DNA of 57,928 bases from an uncultured Rhizobium sp. Its GTDB lineage: Bacteria; Pseudomonadota; Alphaproteobacteria; Rhizobiales; Rhizobiaceae. Below, one piece after another: positions 34,541 through 43,322 of the stretch. A program made the position numbers and the translations under genes. The notes beneath the pieces are model-generated. The model saw only the letters and a list, made by a program, of their open reading frames with translations. It was not told where the DNA came from and made no database searches. The stretch's first letter is position 1. Each line of letters starts with the position of its first letter. The stretch is taken from contig CAMFIF010000022.1 in assembly GCA_945952415.1 (NCBI GenBank), positions 1 through 57,928 of the forward strand. Reading direction: 5' to 3'.

Positions 34541-35353
34541 ATGAGCGATATCCTGAAGAAGATCGAGGATTACAAGCGGGTCGAAATCGAAGCGGCCAAG
34601 GCCACCGTGCCTTTGGCCGAGCTAAAAGCACGCGCCGCCGATCAGGAGCCGCCGCGCGGTTTCCTCGATGCGCTTCGCCGCCGGAAGGCGCAGGGTACCT
34701 TCGGGCTCATCGCCGAGATCAAGAAGGCCAGCCCCTCCAAGGGCCTGATCCGCCCGGATTTCGATCCGCCGGCGCTCGCAAAGGCCTATGAGGCGGGCGG
34801 TGCCGCCTGCCTTTCGGTGCTCACCGACCGGCCGAGCTTTCAGGGGGCACCCGAATTTCTGACGGCTTCGCGCGCCGCCTGCGCGCTCCCCGCGCTTCGC
34901 AAGGATTTCCTTTTTGACACGTACCAGGTGCAAGAAGCCCGCGCCTGGGGAGCCGATTGCATCCTGCTGATCATGGCCTCGCTGAGCGATGATGATGCCC
35001 GCCGCCTGGAAGACGAAGCGCTTGCGCTCGGCATGGATGTGCTGGTGGAAGTGCATGATGCGCCTGAAATGGAGCGGGCGCTCAGGCTCTCCTCCCCGAT
35101 GATCGGGATCAACAACCGCAACCTGCGGACCTTCGAGGTCAGTCTTTCCGTCAGCGAAGCGCTGGCGCCGATGGTGCCGACGGATCGGCTGCTGGTGGGC
35201 GAAAGCGGCATTTTCACCCATGCGGATTGCCTTCGCATGGAGCGCGCCGGCATCACCACCTTCCTGGTCGGCGAAAGCCTGATGCGGCAGGACGATGTGG
35301 CGACCGCCACCCGCACCCTGCTCGGCACTGCCGAAAGAGCAGCGGCCGAGTGA
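34541..35353 (+). CDS. trpC: Indole-3-glycerol phosphate synthase TrpC
   Basis: 270-residue TIM barrel: [12 protein letters not shown] with the catalytic Lys, [32 protein letters not shown]. It closes the indole ring in tryptophan synthesis. Its TGA overlaps the moaC ATG by one base. Confidence 0.97.
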   Translation: MSDILKKIEDYKRVEIEAAKATVPLAELKARAADQEPPRGFLDALRRRKAQGTFGLIAEIKKASPSKGLIRPDFDPPALAKAYEAGGAACLSVLTDRPSFQGAPEFLTASRAACALPALRKDFLFDTYQVQEARAWGADCILLIMASLSDDDARRLEDEALALGMDVLVEVHDAPEMERALRLSSPMIGINNRNLRTFEVSLSVSEALAPMVPTDRLLVGESGIFTHADCLRMERAGITTFLVGESLMRQDDVATATRTLLGTAERAAAE

Positions 35354-35844
35354 TGAGCGAGGAGAAGCTCACCCATATCGCCGCTTCAGGCGAAGCCCAC
35401 ATGGTGGATGTGAGCGACAAGGCCGAAACCGTGCGCACGGCGACGGCCGAAGGCGTCGTGCGCATGAAACGTACAACGCTTGATATCATTCTCGCAGGCG
35501 ATGCGAAGAAGGGCGATGTCATCGGCACGGCGCGGCTTGCCGGCATCATGGCCGCCAAGCAGACGGCCAGCCTTATCCCCCTCTGCCATCCGCTGATGCT
35601 GACCAAGGTGGTGGTGGACATCACACCTGACGAGACACTGCCGGGGCTGAGGGTTGAGGCGACCGCGAAACTCACGGGCAAGACCGGCGTTGAAATGGAG
35701 GCGCTTACCGCCGTCTCCGTCGCCTGCCTGACGATCTATGACATGGCCAAGGCCGTGGACAAGGCAATGGAAATCGGAACTATCAGGCTGCTGGAGAAAA
35801 CCGGGGGGAAATCCGGCGATTTCAGACATCCGGAAGGACGCTAG
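35353..35844 (+). CDS. moaC: Cyclic pyranopterin monophosphate synthase MoaC
   Basis: 163 residues: [64 protein letters not shown] (each a MoaC signature). First dedicated steps of molybdopterin synthesis. Coupled to trpC upstream and 3 bases from moeA downstream. Confidence 0.97.
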   Translation: MSEEKLTHIAASGEAHMVDVSDKAETVRTATAEGVVRMKRTTLDIILAGDAKKGDVIGTARLAGIMAAKQTASLIPLCHPLMLTKVVVDITPDETLPGLRVEATAKLTGKTGVEMEALTAVSVACLTIYDMAKAVDKAMEIGTIRLLEKTGGKSGDFRHPEGR

Positions 35845-35847
35845 ACC

Positions 35848-37071
35848 ATGACATTGCTTCCCGTTGCAACGGCGCTGTCGCGCCTGCTGGACAAGGCCGC
35901 GCCGCTGGACGAGCGCGAGGACGTGCCGCTGGACGAAGCCGTGGGCCGCGTGCTTTCCGATGATGTGGCAGCCCGGCTGACCCAGCCGCCCTTCGATGCC
36001 TCGGCCATGGATGGCTATGCCCTGCAAGCATCGGACATTGCGGAACTCGGTGCCGAACTCAAGGTGATCGGCGAATCGGCGGCCGGACACGGTTTCCCGG
36101 GAACCGTTTCGCAGGGCGAAGCCGTGCGAATCTTCACCGGCGCCCCCGTGCCGGAAGGTGCCGATACGGTGATGCTGCAGGAGGATGCGGAAGTGCTGGA
36201 AGACGGGCGCATCCGCTCCCGTTTCGTCACCGCGAAGGGCCGCCACATCCGCCCCCGGGGGCAGGATTTCACCCAGGGTGAGGTCGTGCTCGAAGCCGGA
36301 CGCAGGATCGACTATGCTGCGCTCCTCGTGGCCGCCGGCATGAACCATGGGACGCTCCCGGTCTGGCGGAAGCCGGTCGTCGCCGTGCTTGCGACCGGTG
36401 ACGAGCTTGCCCTGCCCGGCTCCGAGCCCGGCCCCAACCAGATCATCGCCTCCAGCACCTATGCGGTTGCGGCGCTGGCTCGGCAGGCGGGCGCCACGGT
36501 CATCGATCTCGGCATCGTGCCGGATCGCCGAGAGGCGATCTCGGCGGCGGTGGCGGAAGCCCGCGCCAGGCGCGCCGATGTGCTCGTCACCCTCGGCGGG
36601 GCTTCGGTGGGCGACCACGATCTCGTTCAGGGCGTGCTGACGGATGCGGGCATGGAGCTCGATTTCTGGAAGATCGCCATGCGCCCCGGAAAGCCGCTGA
36701 TGGTGGGCAATCTCGGCGCCATGCATGTGCTGGGCCTGCCCGGCAATCCCGTCTCCAGCATGGTCTGCGCGCTCCTGTTCATGGAGCCGCTCCTGAGAAA
36801 GCTCGCCCACCAGCCGGGCGCGCGGCGTGAGGCCATGGCCACGACCGTTTCGGCCCTGCCCGCCAACGACCATCGCCAGGATTATGTCCGCGCCCGGCTT
36901 TTCAAGGAGGCCTCCGGAAAACTCTCCGTCGAAAGTTTCGGCAAGCAGGACTCCTCGCTGATGAAGCAATTCAGCGAAGCGGATTGCCTGATCGTGCGGC
37001 CACCGCATGCGCCGGAACTTCCAGCCGGCATGAACTGCCCGGTCCTGCTGCTGCATCCCGAAAGCCTCTGA
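35848..37071 (+). CDS. moeA: Molybdopterin molybdenumtransferase MoeA
   Basis: 407 residues, all MoeA domains: QPPFDASAMDGYAL, IFTGAPVPEGADTV, LATGDEL, LVTLGGASVGDHD, MRPGKPLMVG, GLPGNPVSS. Inserts molybdate into molybdopterin-AMP. Followed by a terminator, so the operon ends here. Confidence 0.97.
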   Translation: MTLLPVATALSRLLDKAAPLDEREDVPLDEAVGRVLSDDVAARLTQPPFDASAMDGYALQASDIAELGAELKVIGESAAGHGFPGTVSQGEAVRIFTGAPVPEGADTVMLQEDAEVLEDGRIRSRFVTAKGRHIRPRGQDFTQGEVVLEAGRRIDYAALLVAAGMNHGTLPVWRKPVVAVLATGDELALPGSEPGPNQIIASSTYAVAALARQAGATVIDLGIVPDRREAISAAVAEARARRADVLVTLGGASVGDHDLVQGVLTDAGMELDFWKIAMRPGKPLMVGNLGAMHVLGLPGNPVSSMVCALLFMEPLLRKLAHQPGARREAMATTVSALPANDHRQDYVRARLFKEASGKLSVESFGKQDSSLMKQFSEADCLIVRPPHAPELPAGMNCPVLLLHPESL

Positions 37072-37100
37072 TCTCGGAAAACACCTCCAGAAACCAAGGC

Positions 37101-37133
37101 TGGCCGTCCTCCTGGGCGGCCATTGCTTTTTTA
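37101..37133 (+). terminator. Terminator after moeA
   Basis: Nine-pair stem TGGCCGTCC / GGGCGGCCA (one G-T pair), TCCT loop, then TTGCTTTTTTATT. Confidence 0.85.
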
Positions 37134-37224
37134 TTGTTATGATATTCCTATAGAAGCAATGGACCCGCGCCACCGCTCGGTTATGCTGGTTCTTGCCGAA
37201 TCCCCGTCACGACATGAGGGCCTA

Positions 37225-38268
37225 ATGTTGGAACGAAGCCCGAGGCATCGCGAACTCCAGATCAGCTTCCGCTCGCTGGCGGAAAAGATCCTCGCCCGCG
37301 AGGGGGCGATTGTCGTGGAGACCGGCTGGAAGAACAAGACCGGCAAGGCACCGGCAGCGGCTGCCGATTTCCTGTTCAAGCGCCCGCCGGAAAACGAACT
37401 GACGGTGGTGGAGGCGAAGCTTTCCCGCAGCCGCCGAATGGAGGACGGCCTGTTCCGCAATGCCCTGGAGGAGCTGAAGCGGCACCGCGAGGCAAAGAAG
37501 GCAAAGAACGCGACATTGATCCTGACCGCGGAGCCCACGCCCGCCCAGGTTCAGGAAGCGGAACGCCAGGGCGTGACGCTCTGGGGCATTCCGCAGCTGG
37601 TGCCGCTGGCAATCAAGACGCCGACGCTGGCGGAAGCGCTGGCAGACCTGCTGCGCGACATTTCCACGGACGCCACGCACTTTGCCGAAACCATGGCCTA
37701 TCTGGAGGCCCATACGGCCCGGGCCAAGGCCCGTGGCGAAGGCGCGAAGCTGATTGCGGAGCTGGACCAGAGCAAGCCCGGCCGAGAAAACCACCGCAAA
37801 TTCGAGCAGATGGGCGAAAAGGCCATGCGGCTGCTCTTCTCCGAGCAAGTGCAGCGCTGGAGCGTGCCGGTCCTGATCGAGGATGGGCTGAACCGACCGA
37901 CGCTGGTCGTGCGCCTGCTGCCACGCCACGATGTCTGGGCAGCGCTTTCCGAGGAGTTCGGCAGCCGCTATGTGGCGATCGGTTTCATCAACCATGCGGA
38001 ACCCGCAGGCCATGGCGATGTGCTTTCTGCCGCCCGTCATCTCCACCCGCGCGCCCGTCGCTCCATCGGCATTCTGGTTGCCCGCGGCGGCTTCGATCAG
38101 GGCGCCCGCCGCGCCGCCGTTGAGGTGCTGCGCGATCAGGGAAAGCTCATCCTCCTCGTCAGCCTGCAGGACCTGAAGGAAATGCTGATCGCCCGCGACG
38201 CCGGCGACGACTATCACGACTTCTTCCACGAACGCGCCAGCGATCTCATGGCGGACAATCAGGTCTGA
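37225..38268 (+). CDS. Mrr-like PD-(D/E)XK nuclease-family protein
   Basis: 347 residues, not a named gene. The N-terminal part looks like a restriction-endonuclease fold: D48 (AADFLF), then E63-A-K65 (VVEAKLS), with LTAEPTPAQVQEAERQGVTLWGIPQLVP following, as in Mrr domains. The rest (about 180-347) has no motif I recognise. ATG 37225 is chosen for GAGGG just upstream; earlier in-frame ATGs at 37159 and 37183 lack a site. No methylase or partner is nearby, so restriction is not shown. It stands where lexA is usually found in rhizobia. The 3' end overlaps the next convergent gene by 10 bases. Confidence 0.65.
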   Translation: MLERSPRHRELQISFRSLAEKILAREGAIVVETGWKNKTGKAPAAAADFLFKRPPENELTVVEAKLSRSRRMEDGLFRNALEELKRHREAKKAKNATLILTAEPTPAQVQEAERQGVTLWGIPQLVPLAIKTPTLAEALADLLRDISTDATHFAETMAYLEAHTARAKARGEGAKLIAELDQSKPGRENHRKFEQMGEKAMRLLFSEQVQRWSVPVLIEDGLNRPTLVVRLLPRHDVWAALSEEFGSRYVAIGFINHAEPAGHGDVLSAARHLHPRARRSIGILVARGGFDQGARRAAVEVLRDQGKLILLVSLQDLKEMLIARDAGDDYHDFFHERASDLMADNQV

Positions 38269-38615
38269 CCCGGCTTCAGCTGCAGAAGGATCTCTTCGTG
38301 CTTCTGCTCGATCCAGCGCACCAGCGCCGGATCGATGGCGTGCCCTTCCTCAGAAAACAACCTCATGCGGGCTTCGAGAAAGTGGAGATCGAGGTCGTCC
38401 CAGTCGAGCGGCAGAGCCCCCGTGCCAGGGAGCTGCGCGCTGGTCTGGATCGTCCCATAGGGGACCGGCGCCTCGTAACGCGGCTCGCGCTGCGCAAAGG
38501 GCTGACGTCGCACAAGCGTCAGGCGGGCAATCGCATAGGCAGTCACGAACGGGGTCAATATCAGGAGGGCCTTTAACCAGTCCGGCGAGTGGAAATAGAT
38601 CTGGTTGATGTCCAT
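38259..38615 (-). CDS. Small single-pass membrane protein, unknown
   Basis: 118 residues. A hydrophobic segment at about 13-33 (WLKALLILTPFVTAYAIARL), a proline/basic linker, then an acidic C-terminal part with DWDDLDLHFLEARMRLFSEEGHAIDP. No family recognised. ATG 38615 has GGGGAGG upstream; a longer frame from 38765 has no signal and runs into the hairpin cluster. Convergent with the nuclease-like gene. Confidence 0.65.
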   Translation of the reverse strand: MDINQIYFHSPDWLKALLILTPFVTAYAIARLTLVRRQPFAQREPRYEAPVPYGTIQTSAQLPGTGALPLDWDDLDLHFLEARMRLFSEEGHAIDPALVRWIEQKHEEILLQLKPGQT

Positions 38616-38946
38616 GCGAACGGTCCTCCCCTTCAGGAAATCGTCACCGGAGGCCATGGGGTAGCCACCGGTGACCGGGAGCTCAAAAAACCGCGCTAAA
38701 CGGTCGCCCCGGCTTTTAAACCGAAGTTCTGGACATGACCGGGGCCTCCCGGCCGCTATGGCCAAGAAGCTAAAGGATACGGGACGCGCCTATCAAGGCG
38801 CGGCCTCTTCCAATGCGGGGTTTTCTAGACCCCGGGACACGGCTTTTCGCGCGTGTCCTGAAGGGGACGTTAGCATCGCATATATCCAATTCAATTCTTA
38901 TTTAGAAGAAACTTATGGCGCCACAAAAAGGAGACGTCTCGCCCGG
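38616..38946. other. Gene-free gap with a cluster of hairpins
   Basis: 331 bases with no supported gene. Four short hairpins follow one another: CCGGG/CCCGG (38739-38752), CGCGCC/GGCGCG (38785-38802), CGGGGT/ACCCCG (38816-38834), GGACACG/CGTGTCC (38835-38858). Bases 38880-38925 are AT-rich. A leader for the gene starting at 38615, or a small RNA, is possible; I recognise neither. Confidence 0.45.
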
Positions 38947-39384
38947 TTAAAGCAGGCCGAGTTCCATCAGCTCGCGCTTGAGATCATCCGGCATATCCGT
39001 CACGCCCTGACCGAGTGTGGCGACGTCTCGGGGTGCGTCTTCGGCGGTGAGATAGCGCCATCCCTGGAAGGGGCGCTTCGGCTGGATTGCGGTTTCAATC
39101 ACCTCAGGACCCAGCACAAGCTCGCAGCGGGTGATGCCATCTTCGCCCTGGAAGGTCCTGATGTCGAGAAGCTTCTGGCGCGCCTGCACCTGGCCCTTGA
39201 TCACCCAGTAGAGCGATCCGCCATCGAGCAGCTCCTCCATGCGCTTGGGCACCATGCGGGTCGTGTGGATGCTGTGCGGCTCCAGCCCCGCCGCCATCGC
39301 CACCAGCGATCGCCGGCTCACCCATTCGCGCAGATCCTCGATGGAATCCGCGCCAACGCAGAGTTTCAGAAGATGAAGGGCCAT
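38947..39384 (-). CDS. DUF1489 protein
   Basis: 145 residues matching the alphaproteobacterial DUF1489 family: HLLKLCVGADSIEDLREWV at the start, HTTRMVPKRMEELLDGGSLYWVIKG, GPEVIETAIQPKRPFQGWRYL. Function unknown. It follows sdaA on the same strand after 42 bases and may be co-transcribed. Confidence 0.88.
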   Translation of the reverse strand: MALHLLKLCVGADSIEDLREWVSRRSLVAMAAGLEPHSIHTTRMVPKRMEELLDGGSLYWVIKGQVQARQKLLDIRTFQGEDGITRCELVLGPEVIETAIQPKRPFQGWRYLTAEDAPRDVATLGQGVTDMPDDLKRELMELGLL

Positions 39385-39426
39385 GGCATGCTTTCCGCTA
39401 TCGGGCAGGGCTTGGCGTCCTGCCTT

Positions 39427-40830
39427 TCAGCATTCCACCAGATTGACCGCGAGGCCGCCGGTGGAGGTTTCCTTGTATTTTTCGCTCATGTCGTAGCCGG
39501 TCTGGCGCATGGTTTCAATACAGGCGTCGAGCGGCACGAAATGGGTACCGTCCCCCTTGAGCGCCAGCGAAGCCGCCGTCACAGCCTTCACCGCGCCAAG
39601 CGCGTTGCGCTCGATGCAGGGCACCTGCACGAGGCCCGCCACCGGATCGCAGGTCATGCCGAGATGGTGCTCGAGCGCGATTTCCGCGGCATTCTCGATC
39701 TGGGCCGGTGTGCCGCCCATGACGGCGGCAAGACCCGCAGCCGCCATCGCCGCCGCCGACCCCACTTCGCCCTGACAGCCCACTTCCGCCCCCGATATGG
39801 AGGCATTGTGCTTGATGATGCCGCCCACAGCCGCGGCCGTCAGCAGATAGTCGCGAATGCCGCGCTGGTCCGCATCCTCATGGAAGTGCAGGTAGTAGCG
39901 GATCGTGGCTGGCACCACGCCGGCTGCACCATTGGTGGGCGCCGTCACCACGCGGCCGCCCGCCGCATTCTCCTCGTTGACCGCCATGGCATAAACGCTG
40001 AGCCAGTCATTGGCGAGCAGTGGATTGACCCGGTTGCTCCGCCACTCCTCATGCAGCTTGTCATGGATGGAGCGCGCGCGGCGCCGCACGTTCAGCCCGC
40101 CGGGCATGATGCCCTCCCCGCGCAATCCGCGATCGATGCAGCTCGACATGGCATGCCAGATCCGGTCAAGCCCGGCATCGAGCTCCTCGCGGCTGATCCG
40201 CACCTCTTCATTGGCCCGCTTCATCTGCGCGATGGTCTTGCCGGAGCGCTCCGCCATGTCCAGCATCTCTTGCGCCGTGGAAAAGGGATAGGGCACATCC
40301 GCCGGCGGCTTGGCGGCTTGATCGGATTTGCGCATGGCTTCGAGTTCCAGATCGGTAACCACGAATCCGCCGCCAATCGAATAATAAACCTGGGTAAGAA
40401 GCACCCGCCCGTCACGGTCGAGCGCCGAAAGGCTCATCCCGTTCGCATGACCGGCAAGCGGCGTCTTGCGATCATAAACAAGATCGACGCCCGGCTGGAA
40501 CGCATAGGCCGGATGTCCCGGAGGCTCCACGCGACCGGTCCGCTCGACCTCGGCAATGATACCGTCCATCCGGTCCGGATCGACGAGATCGGGCCGCTCG
40601 CCGGTAAGGCCCAGGATAACCGCCCGCCCCGTGCCATGGCCGATGCCCGTATAGGCCAGCGAGCCATGCAGGCTGACCGTCAGCGCCTTCACCTCGGCCC
40701 CGACGGGACGCGGCCATTCCGGCGACTGAATGAGCTCCAGAAACCGATTGGCCGCCGTCATCGGCCCCATCGTATGCGAGCTGGACGGACCGATACCGAT
40801 CTTGAACACGTCGAAAACAGAAAGAAACAT
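39427..40830 (-). CDS. sdaA: L-serine ammonia-lyase (serine dehydratase)
   Basis: 467 residues, the one-chain iron-sulphur type. N-terminal beta domain: [24 protein letters not shown] (in parts), C-terminal alpha domain with GCQGEVGSA, and [17 protein letters not shown] holding cluster cysteines. Converts L-serine to pyruvate and ammonia. ATG 40830 is the normal family start. Confidence 0.95.
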   Translation of the reverse strand: MFLSVFDVFKIGIGPSSSHTMGPMTAANRFLELIQSPEWPRPVGAEVKALTVSLHGSLAYTGIGHGTGRAVILGLTGERPDLVDPDRMDGIIAEVERTGRVEPPGHPAYAFQPGVDLVYDRKTPLAGHANGMSLSALDRDGRVLLTQVYYSIGGGFVVTDLELEAMRKSDQAAKPPADVPYPFSTAQEMLDMAERSGKTIAQMKRANEEVRISREELDAGLDRIWHAMSSCIDRGLRGEGIMPGGLNVRRRARSIHDKLHEEWRSNRVNPLLANDWLSVYAMAVNEENAAGGRVVTAPTNGAAGVVPATIRYYLHFHEDADQRGIRDYLLTAAAVGGIIKHNASISGAEVGCQGEVGSAAAMAAAGLAAVMGGTPAQIENAAEIALEHHLGMTCDPVAGLVQVPCIERNALGAVKAVTAASLALKGDGTHFVPLDACIETMRQTGYDMSEKYKETSTGGLAVNLVEC

Positions 40831-41039
40831 CCCTTTACCCCCGAATCCCGGCAATTTGCCGGGGAAAATTGACGGATGCAAGACAGGTATAGGCGAGCAA
40901 TCCACACGCCCAAGGCGATGAACCGACATGGACCCCTTGAGCGGCGACATTGAGGCGCAAGCGGCCCTCCGTCGAACCCCTCCGCGGGCCATGCTATTGT
41001 GCTTCAGGAATCAAACGACCTGACGGCGGGAGTTGCGGG

Positions 41040-41765
41040 ATGCAGGCCATCGATTATTTTGCGCTGACGCTCTTTATCCTCGCCTGGACGCTCTATTCCC
41101 ATGTGACGAACGGGACCATAAAACTGTTTGCGCGCGAAAGCCTGACGCGGATCATGACCGAGCATCGCCGGCGGTGGATCATGAATTCGCTCAACCGCGA
41201 CCTCAAGATGATCGATACCAGCATTCTCGCAGGCTTGCAGAATGGAACGGCCTTTTTTGCCTCCACCTCCATCTTTGCGCTTGGCGGCTGTTTTGCCCTG
41301 CTGGGCGCGACTGAAAAGGTGGATGCCATTTTCCGCGATCTGCCGATTGCCTTTCACGGCGGGCGCACGGCCTTCGAGCTGAAGGTCGGAGGGCTTACAG
41401 GGCTCTTCGGCTATTCCTTCTTCAAGTTCGGCTGGTCCTACCGCCTGTTCAACTATTGCACCATTCTCTTCGGCGGCCTGCCGATGACCGAGGAGGCACG
41501 GAAGAACCCAACCGCAGCCCGGGCCGCGGCCGAACGGGTGATCCACATGAACGCCATTGCCGCCAGCCATTTCAATGCGGGTCTGCGGGCGATCTTCCTG
41601 TCGATTGGCTATCTCGGCTGGTTCGTGAATGCCTATCTCTTCCTGATCACCACAGCCTTCGTGCTCGTCATCCTTGTCCGGCGCCAGTTCTTCTCGCCCG
41701 CCCGGCTGGTTCTGATGGAGGATATGCCGGGCGAAAGCCCGCGGCCCTCCCGCGCAATTCACTAG
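41040..41765 (+). CDS. DUF599 membrane protein
   Basis: 241 residues with about four membrane segments (5-22, 68-90, 108-130, 190-222) and the family features YSHVTNG and SILAGLQNGTAFFAST and FKFGWSYRLFNYC. DUF599 is common in proteobacteria, of unknown role. The ATG at 41040 has GGGAG about 8 bases upstream. Confidence 0.88.
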   Translation: MQAIDYFALTLFILAWTLYSHVTNGTIKLFARESLTRIMTEHRRRWIMNSLNRDLKMIDTSILAGLQNGTAFFASTSIFALGGCFALLGATEKVDAIFRDLPIAFHGGRTAFELKVGGLTGLFGYSFFKFGWSYRLFNYCTILFGGLPMTEEARKNPTAARAAAERVIHMNAIAASHFNAGLRAIFLSIGYLGWFVNAYLFLITTAFVLVILVRRQFFSPARLVLMEDMPGESPRPSRAIH

Positions 41766-41828
41766 ATTGCCGGGCTGTCCTTGCGCGGATGGCTGCGCTA
41801 TGTGACCCTTCATCGCAACCAAACGGGC

Positions 41829-42788
41829 ATGAGCATGACTGAACCCGCAAGCCAGACCCCGGTCGTCACACCCCGTATCGGCTGGCTCGATGCCTTTCGC
41901 GGCGTGGCGCTTCTGGCCATGGCCACCTACCATCTGACCTGGGATTTCGAGTATTTCGGCTATCTCGCGCCCGGCACCGCAGGCCACGGTTTTCCGAAGC
42001 TCTACGCTCGCGGCATTGCCACCACCTTCCTCTTCCTGGCCGGGCTCGGCCTCGTGCTGGCGCACCGCAATGGGTTCAACCGCCGTCGCTTCCTCATTCG
42101 TTTCGGCAAGGTGGCGGGTGCGGCAGCGCTGATCACGCTCGTCACCTGGTTTGCCATGCCGGAGGGCTTCATCCACTTCGGCATCCTGCACCAGATCGCC
42201 CTGGCAAGCCTTCTGGGGCTTGCCTTTCTGCGCGTGCCGCCGCTCGTGACGCTCATGGTCGCGGCGGGCTTTGTGGCCTTGCCGCTGGTGTTCCGCTCGA
42301 ACATCTTCGACAATCCGGCTCTCTGGTGGGTTGGCCTACAGGAAAAGCCACGGCTTTCCTTCGATTATGTGCCGCTCTTTCCGTGGTTTGCCGCGGTTCT
42401 CACCGGAATTGCTGCGGGAAATACGGGCGCGATCCGGCGCTGGCTGAAGGCGCTGGGCACGCCCTCACAGTTCTTCCGCCCCTTTGCCTTTGCCGGACGG
42501 CACAGCCTGATCGTCTACCTGCTGCACCAGATCCCGCTCTTCGGTCTGGTCTGGCTGCTGAGCCAGATCGCCCCGCCGGACCGGGCCGCCTCCTACCGGC
42601 AGGAATGCATGCAAAGCTGCGCGCCCAGCGGCGGCGAGGCCCTGTGCCGGAAATTCTGCGAATGCACGCTGGATGCCCTGCAGGCGGGCAAGATGCTGGA
42701 GCCGCTGCAAACGGGAAAGATCAAGGTGGAGGACGAGAAGATCCAGTCCCTTGCGCTGCAATGCTCCATGAAGGCCCAGCAGGACTGA
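41829..42788 (+). CDS. DUF1624 acyltransferase-like membrane protein with cysteine-rich tail
   Basis: 319 residues. N-terminal LDAFRGVALLAMATYHLTWD is the DUF1624 hallmark, related to heparan-alpha-glucosaminide N-acetyltransferases; about seven membrane segments follow, ending FAGRHSLIVYLLHQIP. The last ~65 residues form a soluble tail with five cysteines (C-x3-C-x8-C-x3-C-x-C, starting at ECMQSC) and a sixth near the end (LQCSM). The ATG at 41829 is followed by another at 41835. Substrate unknown. Confidence 0.85.
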   Translation: MSMTEPASQTPVVTPRIGWLDAFRGVALLAMATYHLTWDFEYFGYLAPGTAGHGFPKLYARGIATTFLFLAGLGLVLAHRNGFNRRRFLIRFGKVAGAAALITLVTWFAMPEGFIHFGILHQIALASLLGLAFLRVPPLVTLMVAAGFVALPLVFRSNIFDNPALWWVGLQEKPRLSFDYVPLFPWFAAVLTGIAAGNTGAIRRWLKALGTPSQFFRPFAFAGRHSLIVYLLHQIPLFGLVWLLSQIAPPDRAASYRQECMQSCAPSGGEALCRKFCECTLDALQAGKMLEPLQTGKIKVEDEKIQSLALQCSMKAQQD

Positions 42789-42804
42789 GGCGCGGTGCCG
42801 GCAC

Positions 42805-43191
42805 TCAGGTGCCGACGCCGATTTCCGCAAGGCGCGTCAGGCAGGCCTCCTCGACATTGTCGAGTTCGGCCAGCGTATCGTCGATGTCCTTGCGTTTCTG
42901 GCGAAGTTCGTCGCGCTTTTCATCCACCCGCTTCATCAGCAGCTTCAGCTGGCCCACCTCGCCCGGTGGCTCCTTGTAGACCTGGATGATTTCGCGAATC
43001 TCCGCAATGGTGAAGCCGATGCGGCGGCCGCGGAGGATTTCCTGGATCAGCGCCCGGTCGGCGGGACGGAACAGACGTGTACGGCCCCGGCGCTCCGGAT
43101 GGATGAGGCCCTCATCCTCGTAGAAGCGGAGCGTGCGCGTGGAAACGCCGAATTCGCGCGTCAACTCCGTGATCGAATAGTACTTCTTCAC
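42805..43191 (-). CDS. MerR-family regulator
   Basis: 128 residues from a GTG start: KKYYSITELTREFGVSTRTLRFYEDEGLI is the MerR winged helix (shown in parts elsewhere), with a C-terminal coiled coil (KRVDEKRDELRQKRKDID). No metal-binding cysteine pair is present. It resembles the short MerR regulators linked to acyl-CoA/branched-chain catabolism, but no target operon is near. GTG 43191 has AGGAAG 7 bases upstream; the ATG at 43248 has no site. Confidence 0.85.
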   Translation of the reverse strand: MKKYYSITELTREFGVSTRTLRFYEDEGLIHPERRGRTRLFRPADRALIQEILRGRRIGFTIAEIREIIQVYKEPPGEVGQLKLLMKRVDEKRDELRQKRKDIDDTLAELDNVEEACLTRLAEIGVGT

Positions 43192-43322
43192 CGCTTCACT
43201 TCCTGTCCGCCGGTAGGGCAGCCTGTCGTGCCCCTCCCGCCCGGCCATAGGGGCCGCTTGTTCTGGTTTGGCGCCATACTAAATTGGTTTACGTAAAAGT
43301 CAATTTTTCGCCCGGCAAAGCA

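Noticed and set aside
37225..38268. Complete restriction-modification system
   Set aside because: Only a nuclease-like protein is present; no methylase or specificity subunit is adjacent.
38671..40872. 733-residue open frame antisense to DUF1489 and sdaA
   Set aside because: Shadow of two certain genes; its first part is the hairpin gap.
42799..42814. CGGCAC / GTGCCG hairpin between DUF1624 and MerR genes
   Set aside because: Six pairs overlapping the MerR stop with no T run; too weak to call a terminator.
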